DNA of 51,126 nt, from assembly GCA_021324575.1 (NCBI GenBank), contig JAJPIW010000080.1:1-51126 (forward strand), read 5' to 3'. The position numbers were made by a program, and so were the translations under genes. Source of the stretch: Intrasporangiaceae bacterium. GTDB taxonomy: Bacteria; Actinomycetota; Actinomycetes; Actinomycetales; Dermatophilaceae. A model generated the notes under the pieces. That model was not told the DNA's origin and did no database searches. It worked only from the letters and a program-made list of their open reading frames with translations. Below, piece after piece: positions 41,006 to 50,368 of this stretch (positions are counted from its first letter, which is position 1; the number at the start of each line of letters is the position of its first letter).

Positions 41006-42265
41006 TCAGTTCAGGGCGCTCTGCTGCTGCCAGCCGGCGTAGCTGTACTGCCAGACCCCGATGCCCTCGGTCGGCAGGAACGGTCGGTTGGAGCCGACGA
41101 ACTTGACCACGTCACCGACCTTGGACAGGTTGTACATCCAGATGGCGTTGGACGGGGACACGTTGACACACCCGTGCGAGACGTTGGTGTTGCCCTGCGA
41201 GGCGACCGACCACGGGGCGGAGTGGATGTACTCGCCGGTCCAGGTGAGCCGCAGGTCCCAGTCGACCTTCTCCCGGTAGTAGTCCTTGTTGCCCTTGGGG
41301 ATGCCACTCGTGGCCGAGTCCATGATGACCGTCGGCTGCTTCTCGATGATCACCTTGGTTCCCGAGCGGGTGATGTAGGGCATCTGGTTGCGCCCGGTGG
41401 ACACCGGTACGGTCCGCAGCAGCCTGCCGTTCTGGGTGACGGTCATCTGGTGGGTGGCGATGTTGACTGTGCTGATCGTGGCCGCCCCCACCGTGAACCC
41501 ACCGCTCTCGTCGTTGCCGACCCACTTGTTGTCACCGGTCTGGACGCCGGTGAGGGGAGCCTTGACGGTGACCTTGGTGCCGGCGATCCAGTAGTTCTTG
41601 GGTCGCCACATGAGCTGACGGTTGTCGAGCCACCCCCAGGACCCCGCCTGCTTGGGAACGGTCGTGATGCTGACCGCCTTCTCGACCGCTGCCCGGTAGG
41701 CCTTGGACGTGACCTGGGAGTCGAACTGGATGGCGACCGGCATACCGACGCCGACCGTCATGCCGGTGTAGTTGATCCCGTAGGTCGCGATCGTCGCGGG
41801 CTTGAGGGTCGTGAACGTGGTGCGCTCGTGCGTCGTCGTGCCGTCGGGCGCGGCCGCGTCGACCTGGACGGTGTAGGAGGCGGCCGGCTTCATCCGGGCC
41901 GATGCCTTCCAGCTGCCGTCGCTGCCGAGGGCACCGGTGAGCGTGCTGCCCTTGGCGTCGGTGACGGTGACCTTCTTGATCGTCCCGGCCTTGGCCGACA
42001 CGGTGATCGGGGCGTCGGGGCGCACGTTGACCGCCCGGTCGGCCGGGCTCACGACGATCTCGGCCGGCGTCGGCTTGGCCGCCGGGGTGCTGGATGACCC
42101 GCCCGCTCCTGCCTGTGCCGCCGAGGACGCGGACCCGTTACCGGTCTTGGCCACCGAGACGCCGGAACAGCCGGCAAGGCCGATGGCCAGGGCGCCGGCC
42201 GACGCCGCGGTGGCGATGCGGGCAAGAGAGGGACGCTGGCGGAGCGGGACGGTCACGTAGGGCAC
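41006..42265 (-). CDS. L,D-transpeptidase lipoprotein (LdtMt2 type)
   Basis: 419 aa. The signal peptide ends in a lipobox (ALAIGLAGCSG at about residue 33). Two Ig-like domains (about 60-270) precede the YkuD catalytic domain, whose active-site Cys is in SHGCVNVSPSNAIWMYN; the upstream His is in the SAPWSVASQGNTN region. It forms 3-3 cross-links in peptidoglycan and anchors at the membrane. It lies between qcrB and ctaF where mycobacteria carry Rv2197c/mmpS3 genes. The start could be the GTG three codons later. Confidence 0.92.
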   Translation of the reverse strand: MPYVTVPLRQRPSLARIATAASAGALAIGLAGCSGVSVAKTGNGSASSAAQAGAGGSSSTPAAKPTPAEIVVSPADRAVNVRPDAPITVSAKAGTIKKVTVTDAKGSTLTGALGSDGSWKASARMKPAASYTVQVDAAAPDGTTTHERTTFTTLKPATIATYGINYTGMTVGVGMPVAIQFDSQVTSKAYRAAVEKAVSITTVPKQAGSWGWLDNRQLMWRPKNYWIAGTKVTVKAPLTGVQTGDNKWVGNDESGGFTVGAATISTVNIATHQMTVTQNGRLLRTVPVSTGRNQMPYITRSGTKVIIEKQPTVIMDSATSGIPKGNKDYYREKVDWDLRLTWTGEYIHSAPWSVASQGNTNVSHGCVNVSPSNAIWMYNLSKVGDVVKFVGSNRPFLPTEGIGVWQYSYAGWQQQSALN

Positions 42266-42379
42266 CTAGGGGGACGAAACGGAAGACGCGTAACGGATGA
42301 GGCCGAGCATGAATGAACGCCTGCCCGGCCCGACCGCCATTCTACGCGTTTCCCGGCGGTGCCAGGAGCAGGTGACCGC

Positions 42380-42781
42380 CTACAGAGCGTGTTCGCCCTT
42401 GAAGTACTCAAAGGTCCAGCCGACGAGCGCCACGACGCCGAAGCTGCTGCCGATGATGAACAGCCACCAACCGACGGCCAGTCCGAGGAAGCACAGGGCC
42501 GCGCTGGAGCCCAGGAAGAGCGGCCACCAGCTGTAGGGGGCGAAGAACCCGTAGTCGCCCTCGAACTGGTCGATCTCGCCGGCCTCGTCGTCATCGGGGC
42601 GTGGGCCCATCCGCTTGCCGGTGAACCAAGCGTAGAACGCGATCATGAAGGCGAGGAGGGTCGCGAGGAACAGGCCCACCGCACCCACGGGCTCGCGCCA
42701 GTGGCCCCACAGTCCGTAGAGCAGGCCGGCGCAGGCGAAGAACACGCCCAGCACGGCGAACATCCGGTACTCGATCTTCAT
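42380..42781 (-). CDS. ctaF: cytochrome c oxidase subunit IV, actinobacterial type
   Basis: 133 aa with four hydrophobic helices. Family marks: [25 protein letters not shown], then AFYAWFTGKRMGPRP, and GFFAPYSWWPLFLGSSAALCFLGLAVGWWL. It is the small subunit that stabilises the aa3 oxidase in Rv2199c-type clusters. ATG overlaps the ctaD stop by one base (TGATG), so the two are coupled. No other gene follows for 114 bases. Confidence 0.93.
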   Translation of the reverse strand: MKIEYRMFAVLGVFFACAGLLYGLWGHWREPVGAVGLFLATLLAFMIAFYAWFTGKRMGPRPDDDEAGEIDQFEGDYGFFAPYSWWPLFLGSSAALCFLGLAVGWWLFIIGSSFGVVALVGWTFEYFKGEHAL

Positions 42782-44481
42782 CAGCGGGTCCCTCCACGAA
42801 CCTCTTGCAGCACGTCGGGATCAGCCGTGGGTGCGCCGATGGGCACCTCGGTCCCGTGCGCAAGGTCGAAGGCTGGGCGCTCGGACCGGATGCGGGGCAG
42901 GGAGTCGAAGTTGTGACGCGGGGGCGGGCACGAGGTGGCCCACTCCAGGGAGTTGCCGTAGCCCCACGGGTCGTCCACGGTCACCCGCGGCGCGTACTTC
43001 CACGTCTTCCAGACGTTGTAGGAGAACGGGATCATCGAGGCGCCGAGGAGGAAGGCACCGGCCGTGGAGATCTGGTTGAGGAGGGTGAAGCCGTCCTCGG
43101 GAAGGTAGTCCGCGTAGCGACGCGGCATACCCCAGATGCCCAGTACGTGCTGGATGAGGAAGGTCGTGTGGAAGCCGATGAACAGCATCCAGAAGTGGAT
43201 CTTGCCCAGCCGCTCATCGAGCATCCGGCCGGTCAGCTTGGGCCACCAGAAGTAGTAGCCGGCGAACATCGCAAAGACCACGGTGCCGAACACCACGTAG
43301 TGGAAGTGCGCCACGACGAAGTAGGAGTCGGACAGGTGGAAGTCGAGCGCCGGGCTGGCCAGGATGACGCCGGTCAGGCCACCGAAGAGGAAGGTCACGA
43401 GGAAGCCGACAGCCCACAGCATGGGCGTGTCCATCGAGATCTTGCCGCCCCACATGGTGCCGATCCAGTTGAAGAACTTCACACCGGTTGGCACGGCGAT
43501 CAACATCGTCATGACCGCGAAGAAGGGCAGGAGCACCTGACCGGTCGCGTACATGTGGTGGGCCCACACGCTCATCGACAGGGCGGCGATGGCGATCGTC
43601 GCGTAGACGAGGGTCTTGTAGCCGAAGATCGGCTTGCGCGAGAAGACCGGGATGACTTCGGAGATGATGCCGAAGAAGGGCAACGCGATGATGTAGACCT
43701 CGGGATGCCCGAAGAACCAGAACACGTGTTGCCAGAGCATCGGCCCGCCGTTCTCCGGGTCGAAGACGTGGGCTCCGAAGCGGCGGTCTGCGCCGAGGGC
43801 GAAGAGCGCGGCGGCCAGAACGGGGAAGACGAGCAGCGCGAGGAGGGAGGTGACGAGCACGGTCCAGGTGAAGATCGGCATCCGGAACATCGTCATGCCG
43901 GGAGCGCGCATGCACAGGATGGTCGTGATGAAGTTGACGGCACCCATGATCGTGCCGAAACCGCCGAGCGCCAGACCGAACACCCACAGGTCGCCACCCA
44001 GGCCGGGGCTGTACACGGTGTCCGACAGCGGGGCGTAGGCGAACCAGCCGAACGAGGCCGCACCGTGGGGGGTGAGGAAGCCGGCCGAGGCGATGATGCC
44101 GCCGAAGGCGTAGAACCAGTAGGCGAGCATGTTCAGGCGCGGGAACGCCACGTCGGGAGCGCCGATCTGCAGCGGCATGAGCGCGTTGGCGAAGCCGGCG
44201 AACAGGGGCGTCGCGAAGAGCAGCAGCATGATCGTGCCGTGCATCGTGAAGAGCTGGTTGAACTGGTCGGGGTTGTCGACGACCTGCAGACCGGGCTCGA
44301 AGAGCTCGGCGCGGATGAGCAGGGCGAGGACGCCACCGAAGAGGAAGAAGATGAAGGAGGTGATGAAGTAGAGGTTGCCGATCACCTTGTGGTCGGTCGT
44401 GGTCATCCACTTGACCGCCGTGCGACCCGGGTGGCGCTCGCGTGCGGGGGCGAGGCGGGTGGGCTCGTCGATTGCTGCCAT
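42781..44481 (-). CDS. ctaD: cytochrome c oxidase subunit I
   Basis: 566 aa, twelve helices. Heme a / heme a3 / CuB ligands: the first His in [12 protein letters not shown], the His-Pro-Glu-Val-Tyr motif [11 protein letters not shown] (His-Tyr cross-link), the pair in [10 protein letters not shown], and [11 protein letters not shown]. It is the catalytic subunit reducing O2. In M. tuberculosis ctaD lies away from ctaC (as I recall), here they are one operon with one base between. The C-terminal about 60 residues are hydrophilic. Confidence 0.96.
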   Translation of the reverse strand: MAAIDEPTRLAPARERHPGRTAVKWMTTTDHKVIGNLYFITSFIFFLFGGVLALLIRAELFEPGLQVVDNPDQFNQLFTMHGTIMLLLFATPLFAGFANALMPLQIGAPDVAFPRLNMLAYWFYAFGGIIASAGFLTPHGAASFGWFAYAPLSDTVYSPGLGGDLWVFGLALGGFGTIMGAVNFITTILCMRAPGMTMFRMPIFTWTVLVTSLLALLVFPVLAAALFALGADRRFGAHVFDPENGGPMLWQHVFWFFGHPEVYIIALPFFGIISEVIPVFSRKPIFGYKTLVYATIAIAALSMSVWAHHMYATGQVLLPFFAVMTMLIAVPTGVKFFNWIGTMWGGKISMDTPMLWAVGFLVTFLFGGLTGVILASPALDFHLSDSYFVVAHFHYVVFGTVVFAMFAGYYFWWPKLTGRMLDERLGKIHFWMLFIGFHTTFLIQHVLGIWGMPRRYADYLPEDGFTLLNQISTAGAFLLGASMIPFSYNVWKTWKYAPRVTVDDPWGYGNSLEWATSCPPPRHNFDSLPRIRSERPAFDLAHGTEVPIGAPTADPDVLQEVRGGTR

Positions 44482-44482
44482 G

Positions 44483-45364
44483 TCAGTTCGCTCCCGGGTT
44501 GAGCAGGTTCTGGTCCTCCGGGAGTACCGGCGACCGGTTGAGGCTGTTGTCGAGCAGCCCCCCGTTGCCTTGCGCGGTCAGGTCCGCGACGTGCTGGTCG
44601 AAGTCGGCCTGGCTGACCACCTTGACGTTGAAGAGCATCTGGGAGTGGTAGGCGCCGCAGAGCTCGGCGCACTTGCCCTGGAAGGTGCCGATCTGGGTGG
44701 GCACGACCTGGAACCGGTTGACCCGACCGGGGATCATGTCCAGCTTCTGCAGGAACGCGGGGATCCAGAACGAGTGGATGACGTCACGGGAGGTCAGGTT
44801 GAACTGGGTCCGCTTGTTGAGCGGGAGGTACAGGGTCGGCAAGGTGGCCTCGACACCCGGCTTGCCGCTGAGCTCGGCCATCGTGCCGGCCTCGTGGACG
44901 TTGGGCTCGATGTAGTTGAAGTCCCAGCTCCACTGCTTGCCGACGACGTTGACCGTCAGGTCGGGCTTCTTGGAGACGTCGAGCAGGGCCGACTCGTCGC
45001 GGGCGGTGTAGACGAAGAAGACGGCCACCATGAGGACCGGGACGATCGTGTAGAGGACCTCGAGCGGCACGTTGTACTTCAGCTGCGGCGGCAGCTCGTC
45101 GTCGCCGGGCTTGCGCCGGTAGGCGATGACGCACCAGATGATCAGGCCCCACACGATGACACCGACGATCGCCAGGGTCAGCCAGCCACCGACCCACAGG
45201 TTGCGAACCCGCACCGCGCCCTCGTCCTTGCCCGGCAGGAGCAGGCCGTCGCTCCACTTGGCCCGACAGCCGGACAGCGCCAGGACCGTGACCACGGCCA
45301 ACACACCGGCAACGGAGGTCCGGCGAAGCCGTGAGGCGGCCGGGAGGTGGTCAGGCAGACGCAC
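44483..45364 (-). CDS. ctaC: cytochrome c oxidase subunit II
   Basis: 293 aa. Lipoprotein signal ([16 protein letters not shown]), two membrane helices ([35 protein letters not shown]), then the CuA domain with the ligands in [14 protein letters not shown] and the earlier His in [19 protein letters not shown] is the electron-entry aromatic patch. It accepts electrons from QcrC. GTG start with AAGG at eight bases. The -10 TATGGT lies about 40 bases upstream. Confidence 0.95.
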   Translation of the reverse strand: MRLPDHLPAASRLRRTSVAGVLAVVTVLALSGCRAKWSDGLLLPGKDEGAVRVRNLWVGGWLTLAIVGVIVWGLIIWCVIAYRRKPGDDELPPQLKYNVPLEVLYTIVPVLMVAVFFVYTARDESALLDVSKKPDLTVNVVGKQWSWDFNYIEPNVHEAGTMAELSGKPGVEATLPTLYLPLNKRTQFNLTSRDVIHSFWIPAFLQKLDMIPGRVNRFQVVPTQIGTFQGKCAELCGAYHSQMLFNVKVVSQADFDQHVADLTAQGNGGLLDNSLNRSPVLPEDQNLLNPGAN

Positions 45365-45403
45365 GGTGCACCTTCTTCGTCGACGAGTTCGGTTTTCGCT
45401 CAA

Positions 45404-45409
45404 ACCATA
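45404..45409 (-). promoter_or_regulatory. possible -10 box of the ctaC-ctaD-ctaF operon
   Basis: TATGGT on the minus strand, 39 bases before the GTG, leaving a short leader with a ribosome site (GAAGAAGG). Divergent from the NifS-like promoter. Confidence 0.4.
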
Positions 45410-45445
45410 GTGGAAGGGGTGCGCTCGGCGCAGGCAGGGGGAGGC

Positions 45446-45451
45446 TAACGT
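45446..45451 (+). promoter_or_regulatory. -10 box of the NifS-like/TusA operon
   Basis: TAACGT, six bases before the GTG start; no Shine-Dalgarno, so leaderless. Confidence 0.55.
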
Positions 45452-45457
45452 CAGGGC

Positions 45458-46594
45458 GTGCCGGATCGTTCCCCGGGGCGGGTCGCCCTCGACGCAGCAG
45501 CGTCTCGCCTGCACCCCGTCGCGCGCGAGACCTTGCTCGCCGCCGTCGAGGAGGGCTGGGCCGATCCGCGCCGCCTGCACGCCGAGGCCCGCACCGCTCG
45601 GCGTCTCCTCGACGAGGCCCGGGAGATCGTGGCCACCGGCCTGTCCGTGCGTCCCCCGGAGCTCTCCTTCGTCCCCGGCGGCTGGGGCCTGCCCACGGCA
45701 CTGTCCGGGCTGATCCACGCCCGCCGGCGGGTCGGTGACGTCGTCGTCGCCTCGGCCGTCGAGCAGGAGCAGGTCCTCGCCCGTGGCGCCTCGGTCGTCC
45801 CGGTCGACCGGCTCGGTCGGGTGGATCTGGACCAGTGGTCGTATGCCGTGCGCTCGCCGGGCGTGGCGGCGGCAGCCCTGCAGTCGGCCAACGGGGAGGT
45901 CGGCACGGCCCAGCCGCTCCCCCGGGCCCACGCGGAGGCGAGGGCACACGGCATACCGCTGCTCGTCGACGCCTCCGCGAGCCTCGGCCGGCTTCCCGCA
46001 CCCGTCGACTTCGACGTCCTCGTCGGCGAGGCGACCTCGTTCGCGGGACCTCCGGCCGTGGGCCTGCTCGTCGTCCGAGAGGGCACCCGGTGGGCGTTGC
46101 CAGGGCCTCGTCGCGAGGCCGAGTTCGGGCGGGCCGAGGCTGCGCCGTGGGTTCCGCTCGCCCTCGCCGCCGCCGAGGCCTGGCAGCAGGTCGCCGCGAC
46201 CCGCGAGGCCGACGACGCGCTGGCCCGCGCGCTCGTCGACCGGATCCGGGCGACCGCGGTGGGGATCGTCGACGTCGAGGTCGTCGGCGACCCGGTGGAC
46301 CGACTCCCCCATGTCGTGACCTTCTCGGCGCTCTACCTCGACGGCGAGGCGGTGGTCCACGATCTGGACCGGCGCGGGTTCGCCGTCGCGTCGGGGTCGG
46401 CGTGCACCGCCAGCGTTCTCGAGCCGAGCCACGTGCTGGCCGCCATGGGCGCGCTGACCCACGGCAACATCCGGGTCACCCTGCCGCTGCCGTCGATCAC
46501 TCCGGGTTTGGAGGCACAGGTCGCGGCCTTCTGCACGGCGCTGCCCGACACCGTCACGGCGTTGCGGGTCGCGCACGGGGTCGAGGACCTGTGA
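45458..46594 (+). CDS. cysteine desulfurase-like (NifS fold) protein without any lysine
   Basis: 378 aa, aminotransferase class V fold. Retained: SANGEVGTAQP (the Asn-Glu-x-Gly turn), an Asp in LLVDASASLGR, and the catalytic-cysteine loop FAVASGSACTASVLEPSHVLAAMG with Cys316. Lost: the PLP-binding His-Lys, which reads Thr193-Ser194 in GEATSFAGPPAVG, and the ring-stacking His of EHxSV (here ASAVEQEQVLA). I read no lysine codon anywhere in the frame, so a normal internal aldimine cannot form. The GTG downstream gene (TusA) overlaps its stop. A persulfide carrier or pseudoenzyme role is inference. Confidence 0.85.
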   Translation: MPDRSPGRVALDAAASRLHPVARETLLAAVEEGWADPRRLHAEARTARRLLDEAREIVATGLSVRPPELSFVPGGWGLPTALSGLIHARRRVGDVVVASAVEQEQVLARGASVVPVDRLGRVDLDQWSYAVRSPGVAAAALQSANGEVGTAQPLPRAHAEARAHGIPLLVDASASLGRLPAPVDFDVLVGEATSFAGPPAVGLLVVREGTRWALPGPRREAEFGRAEAAPWVPLALAAAEAWQQVAATREADDALARALVDRIRATAVGIVDVEVVGDPVDRLPHVVTFSALYLDGEAVVHDLDRRGFAVASGSACTASVLEPSHVLAAMGALTHGNIRVTLPLPSITPGLEAQVAAFCTALPDTVTALRVAHGVEDL

Positions 46595-46827
46595 ACGGGG
46601 AACCCGACGCGCCCGGCCCCGATGTCGACGCCCGCGGCCTGCGTTGCCCGCTCCCGGTGATCCGGCTGGCCCGGCTCGCCACCCGCCTCCCGCCCGGCCA
46701 CCGGGTCCTCGTGTGGGCGACCGACCCGGCCGCCGCTGCCGACATCCCGGCCTGGTGCCGGATGCGCGGACACACGGTGACGGTCACCGACGAGGGCGAG
46801 CACGCGGCATACGCCGTCGTCCTCGGC

Positions 46828-46842
<15 letters not shown>
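46591..46842 (+). CDS. tusA: TusA/SirA-family sulfur carrier
   Basis: 83 aa. The family motif is DARGLRCPLPVIRLAR, with the sulfur-accepting Cys19 in CPLP; the C-terminal VTVTDEGEHAAYAVVLG closes the alpha-beta sandwich. Such proteins take a persulfide from a desulfurase and pass it on. GTG overlaps the NifS-like stop (GTGA), so the two are coupled. The 3' end overlaps the opposing aat gene by 15 bases. Confidence 0.9.
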
Positions 46843-47535
<693 letters not shown>

Positions 47536-47558
47536 CGGCGGCCGCCATGCCGGGGTGG

Positions 47559-48545
47559 TCAGGGCCGGGCGCAGGAGATGTGCGGCTCGATCTCGGCGGC
47601 GGCCTCCGCGCCGTATGCCGCGCCGAGACGGGCGAGGAAGGCGCCCTTGGCGATCGTGTACTCCTGGGTGCCGACCGTCTCCAGGACGTAGGTCGCCAGC
47701 ATCGACCCCAGTTGGGCGCAGCGCTCGTGGCCGAGGCCGGCGGACAGACCGGTGAGGAAGCCGGCACGGAAGGCGTCACCCACGCCGGTCGGGTCGACGC
47801 GTCGGGTCTCCCCCGCCGCCGGGACCTCGATCGGGTCCTCACCCCGGCTCATGACGACGGCACCGTCCTTGCCCTTGGTGATCACCCGGGTGGTGACCCG
47901 CTCGGCGATCTCCTCAGCACTCCAGCCGGTCTTGGTCTCGCAGAGCTGGGCTTCGTACTCGTTGGTGAACAGGTAGTCGGCGCCGTCCACGAGCGGCCGG
48001 ATCGTCTCGCCGTCGGCGAACGCGAGCTGCTGGGAGGGGTCGGCGATGAACCGGATCCCCCGGACACGGCACTCCTGCGTGTGCCGGACCATGGCGACCG
48101 GGTCGTCGGCCCCGATGAGGACGTAGTCCAGGCCGCCCACCCGGTCGGCGACCGGCTTGATCTCGATCATCCGGGCCTCGGACATCGCGCCGGCGTAGAA
48201 GGTGGCCATCTGGGCCATGTCGTTGTCGGTCGTGCACACGAACCGCGCGGTGTGCTTCGTCGAGCTGACGAGCACCGACGTGCAGTCGACGCCGTGCCGC
48301 TCCAGCCACGACCGGTAGTCGGCGAAGTCGTCGCCGACCGCCCCCAGCAGGATCGGCTTCTGCCCCAGCATCGCCATCCCGAAAGCGATGTTGGCCCCGA
48401 CACCCCCACGTCGGATCTGCAGGTCGTCGGCGAGGAACGACACCGAGATCCGGTCCAGCTTCTCCAGGACGAGGGAGTCGGCGAACCGACCGTTGAACGT
48501 CATCAGGTGGTCGGTGGCGATGGACGCGGCGAGTGCGATCTTCAC
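47559..48545 (-). CDS. PfkB-family carbohydrate / adenosine kinase
   Basis: 328 aa. Glycine pair in LQIRRGGVGANIAFGMAMLG, GAVGDDFADYRSWLERHGVD, the ATP-site TKGKDGAVV, and the catalytic-base motif RVDPTGVGDAFRAGF. It holds the position of Rv2202c (AdoK), and the NxxE-like FTNEYEAQLCE is retained, so adenosine phosphorylation is plausible; other nucleoside or sugar kinases cannot be excluded. Leaderless GTG: TAGGTT lies six bases upstream. Confidence 0.88.
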   Translation of the reverse strand: MKIALAASIATDHLMTFNGRFADSLVLEKLDRISVSFLADDLQIRRGGVGANIAFGMAMLGQKPILLGAVGDDFADYRSWLERHGVDCTSVLVSSTKHTARFVCTTDNDMAQMATFYAGAMSEARMIEIKPVADRVGGLDYVLIGADDPVAMVRHTQECRVRGIRFIADPSQQLAFADGETIRPLVDGADYLFTNEYEAQLCETKTGWSAEEIAERVTTRVITKGKDGAVVMSRGEDPIEVPAAGETRRVDPTGVGDAFRAGFLTGLSAGLGHERCAQLGSMLATYVLETVGTQEYTIAKGAFLARLGAAYGAEAAAEIEPHISCARP

Positions 48546-48551
48546 GACCGA

Positions 48552-48557
48552 AACCTA
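48552..48557 (-). promoter_or_regulatory. -10 box of the PfkB kinase gene
   Basis: TAGGTT on the minus strand, six bases before the GTG; no ribosome site. Confidence 0.55.
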
Positions 48558-48587
48558 TCGGACCGACCCGGGCGCACCGGCATACGC

Positions 48588-48623
48588 CGAAGGGCACCTG
48601 ACCAGCTGGTCAGGTGCCCTTCG
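48588..48623 (-). terminator. 36-bp perfect palindrome, terminator after erpA
   Basis: A loopless perfect palindrome beginning CGAAGGGCACCTGACCAG, centred at 48605/48606. It lies 21 bases past the erpA stop and just before the PfkB promoter, so it should end the erpA transcript. No U-tract follows. Confidence 0.7.
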
Positions 48624-48644
48624 AGACGTGTGCCGGGTGAGGGC

Positions 48645-49019
48645 TCAGCTGAAGCTGTCGCCGCACGCGCAGGACGAGCCCGCGTTGGGGTTGTCGATCG
48701 TGAAGCCCTGCTTCTCGATGGTGTCGGCGAAGTCGATCGTCGCGCCCTGGAGGTAGGGGGCGCTCATCCGGTCGACGACGACCTCGACACCGCCGAAGTC
48801 GCGGACGAGGTCACCGTCGAGGTTGCGCTCGTCGAAGTACAGCTGGTAGATCAGGCCGGAGCAGCCACCGGGCTGGACGCCGACGCGCAGTCGCAGGTCG
48901 TCGCGGCCTTCCTGCTCGAGCAGGCTCTTGACCTTGCCCGCTGCGACGTCGGTGAGCTCGACGCCGTGCGCGGCTTCAGTGGTGGTCTCGGTGACCGGGG
49001 AGTCGAGCAGCTCGCTCAT
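48645..49019 (-). CDS. erpA: A-type Fe-S carrier (HesB/IscA/ErpA)
   Basis: 124 aa. The three conserved cysteines are in RVGVQPGGCSGLIY and, near the end, GSSCACGDSF; LTDVAAGKVKSLLEQE and YLQGATIDFADTIEKQGFTIDNPNA are also typical. It accepts nascent [Fe-S] clusters and delivers them to apoproteins such as those of the Fds and Rieske centres. Equivalent to Rv2204c. GAAGGGA precedes the ATG; a TATCCT box at 49115-49120 may be its promoter. Confidence 0.94.
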   Translation of the reverse strand: MSELLDSPVTETTTEAAHGVELTDVAAGKVKSLLEQEGRDDLRLRVGVQPGGCSGLIYQLYFDERNLDGDLVRDFGGVEVVVDRMSAPYLQGATIDFADTIEKQGFTIDNPNAGSSCACGDSFS

Positions 49020-49114
49020 GGCAGGTCCCTTCGGTGTCATGGTCGATCGGTGGTCTATGCGGTCTGGGGCGGTCGCTGGGGTCAACCGCACGGGGCCGGG
49101 CTTTGTTCCGACCC

Positions 49115-49120
49115 GGTCAG
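49115..49120 (-). promoter_or_regulatory. possible -10 box of the erpA promoter
   Basis: TATCCT on the minus strand, giving a leader of about 90 bases; a good ribosome site (GAAGGGA) precedes the ATG. It lies 20 bases past the glycerate kinase stop. Confidence 0.4.
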
Positions 49121-49140
49121 GATACGTCAGGGGGTCGAGG

Positions 49141-50328
49141 TCATCGACGAGGCGACCACGTCGTGGCCACCCGCGCCGCCCGGGCGCGGAGGGTGCCGAC
49201 CGGGTCGGTCATCGCCGCCTCGACCTGGTCGAGGGTCTCGGCGACGGCGTAGCAGCCGCTGATACCCAGCCCCATCGTCTCCCGGCGGCCGACCATGACC
49301 TGCCCGGCGATGACGACGGTCGGGGTGGCGGCGTCGAGTGCGGCCGTCGCGACCCCGGACACGACCTTGCCGGACAGGCTCTGCCAGTCGAAGCAGCCCT
49401 CCCCCGTGACGACGAGGTCGTGCCCACGAACCGCGTCCTCGAAGTCGACGGCGTCCAGGACCGCGCCGACGCCGCTGATCCGGTGGCCGCCGAGCAGCAT
49501 GAGGGCGTAGCCGAGTCCACCCGCGGCGCCGGCGCCGGGCTCCTTCTCCGGACGACGCGGCTTGCCGCTGAGCAGGTCGACGCCGAACGGCTCGGTCGGG
49601 GCACCGGTGCTCCCGACCGCTCGGCCCACCGTCTCGGCGAACTGGCCGAGGGCCGCCTCGAGCTGCTGGGCGACCCCGGGCGTCGCACCCTTCTGCGGGG
49701 AGTAGACCGCGCTGGTGCCCTTGAAACCGAGCAGGGGGTTGTCGACATCGCTGGCGATGACCAGGTCGACGCCCCGGAACCTCTCGCGCACCTCGCGCAG
49801 TCCCGCCAGGTCGGGCACCGTCACGTCGGCGAGGGCGGCGCCGCCACGGGCGAGCGCCTCGGCCGGACCAGCGCCGAGCGCGGCGAGCAGCCCGGCCCCC
49901 GCGTCGTTCGTGGAGCTCCCGCCGAGGCCGATGACGATCCGCCGCGCACCTTCGCTCTCGGCGAGCTCGACGAGCTCCCCGACGCCCCAGCTGCTCGTGA
50001 GGGCCGGGTTGCGCTCGTCGGCCGCCAGCAGGTGCAGCCCGGCCGCCTGGGCGGACTCGACGTATGCCGTGCGCCCGGCCTCGCCGTCGACGACGAGGAT
50101 CGCTGCCGGCACCGGACGCCCCAGCGGGTCGCTGACCGTGGCGACGACGACGTCGCCCCCGATGGCCGATGAGGCGACGTCCAGGAAGCCGGGACCGCCG
50201 TCGGACAGCGGCATGATCGTCAGCTCGTCGTCGGGCGCGGCCTCGCGCCATCCGGCGGCGATGGCCTCGGCGGCCTGTGTCGCCGTGAGCGTGCCCGAGA
50301 ACGAGTCCGGGGCAATGAGCACGCGCAT
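49141..50328 (-). CDS. glxK: glycerate kinase
   Basis: 395 aa, GlxK/GckA family. Motifs: LIAPDSFSGTLTATQAAEAIAAGW, PLSDGGPGFLD, GLGGSSTNDAGAGLLAALG (the nucleotide-binding glycine loop), SDVDNPLLGFKGTSAVYSPQKGA, and VTGEGCFDWQSLSGKVVSGVA. It makes phosphoglycerate from glycerate. Equivalent to Rv2205c. Leaderless: TAGAAT six bases before the ATG, divergent from the next gene. Confidence 0.93.
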   Translation of the reverse strand: MRVLIAPDSFSGTLTATQAAEAIAAGWREAAPDDELTIMPLSDGGPGFLDVASSAIGGDVVVATVSDPLGRPVPAAILVVDGEAGRTAYVESAQAAGLHLLAADERNPALTSSWGVGELVELAESEGARRIVIGLGGSSTNDAGAGLLAALGAGPAEALARGGAALADVTVPDLAGLREVRERFRGVDLVIASDVDNPLLGFKGTSAVYSPQKGATPGVAQQLEAALGQFAETVGRAVGSTGAPTEPFGVDLLSGKPRRPEKEPGAGAAGGLGYALMLLGGHRISGVGAVLDAVDFEDAVRGHDLVVTGEGCFDWQSLSGKVVSGVATAALDAATPTVVIAGQVMVGRRETMGLGISGCYAVAETLDQVEAAMTDPVGTLRARAARVATTWSPRR

Positions 50329-50334
50329 GTCCGA

Positions 50335-50340
50335 ATTCTA
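50335..50340 (-). promoter_or_regulatory. -10 box of glxK
   Basis: TAGAAT on the minus strand, six bases before the ATG. Confidence 0.6.
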
Positions 50341-50356
50341 GGAGTCCCCCCGGTGA

Positions 50357-50362
50357 CAGGAT
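50357..50362 (+). promoter_or_regulatory. -10 box of the ComB-like gene
   Basis: CAGGAT, six bases before the ATG. Only 40 bases separate this start from glxK. Confidence 0.45.
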
Positions 50363-50368
50363 CGGTTC

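Noticed and set aside
42805-44502. 565-residue open frame on the plus strand opposite ctaD
   Set aside because: It mirrors ctaD in an alternate frame, is His/Arg/Asp-rich without any fold, and is typical of shadow frames in GC-rich DNA.
45351-46576. Extended upstream reading of ctaC opposite the NifS-like gene
   Set aside because: ctaC has its own GTG with a ribosome site and signal peptide; the extension would run through a divergent gene.
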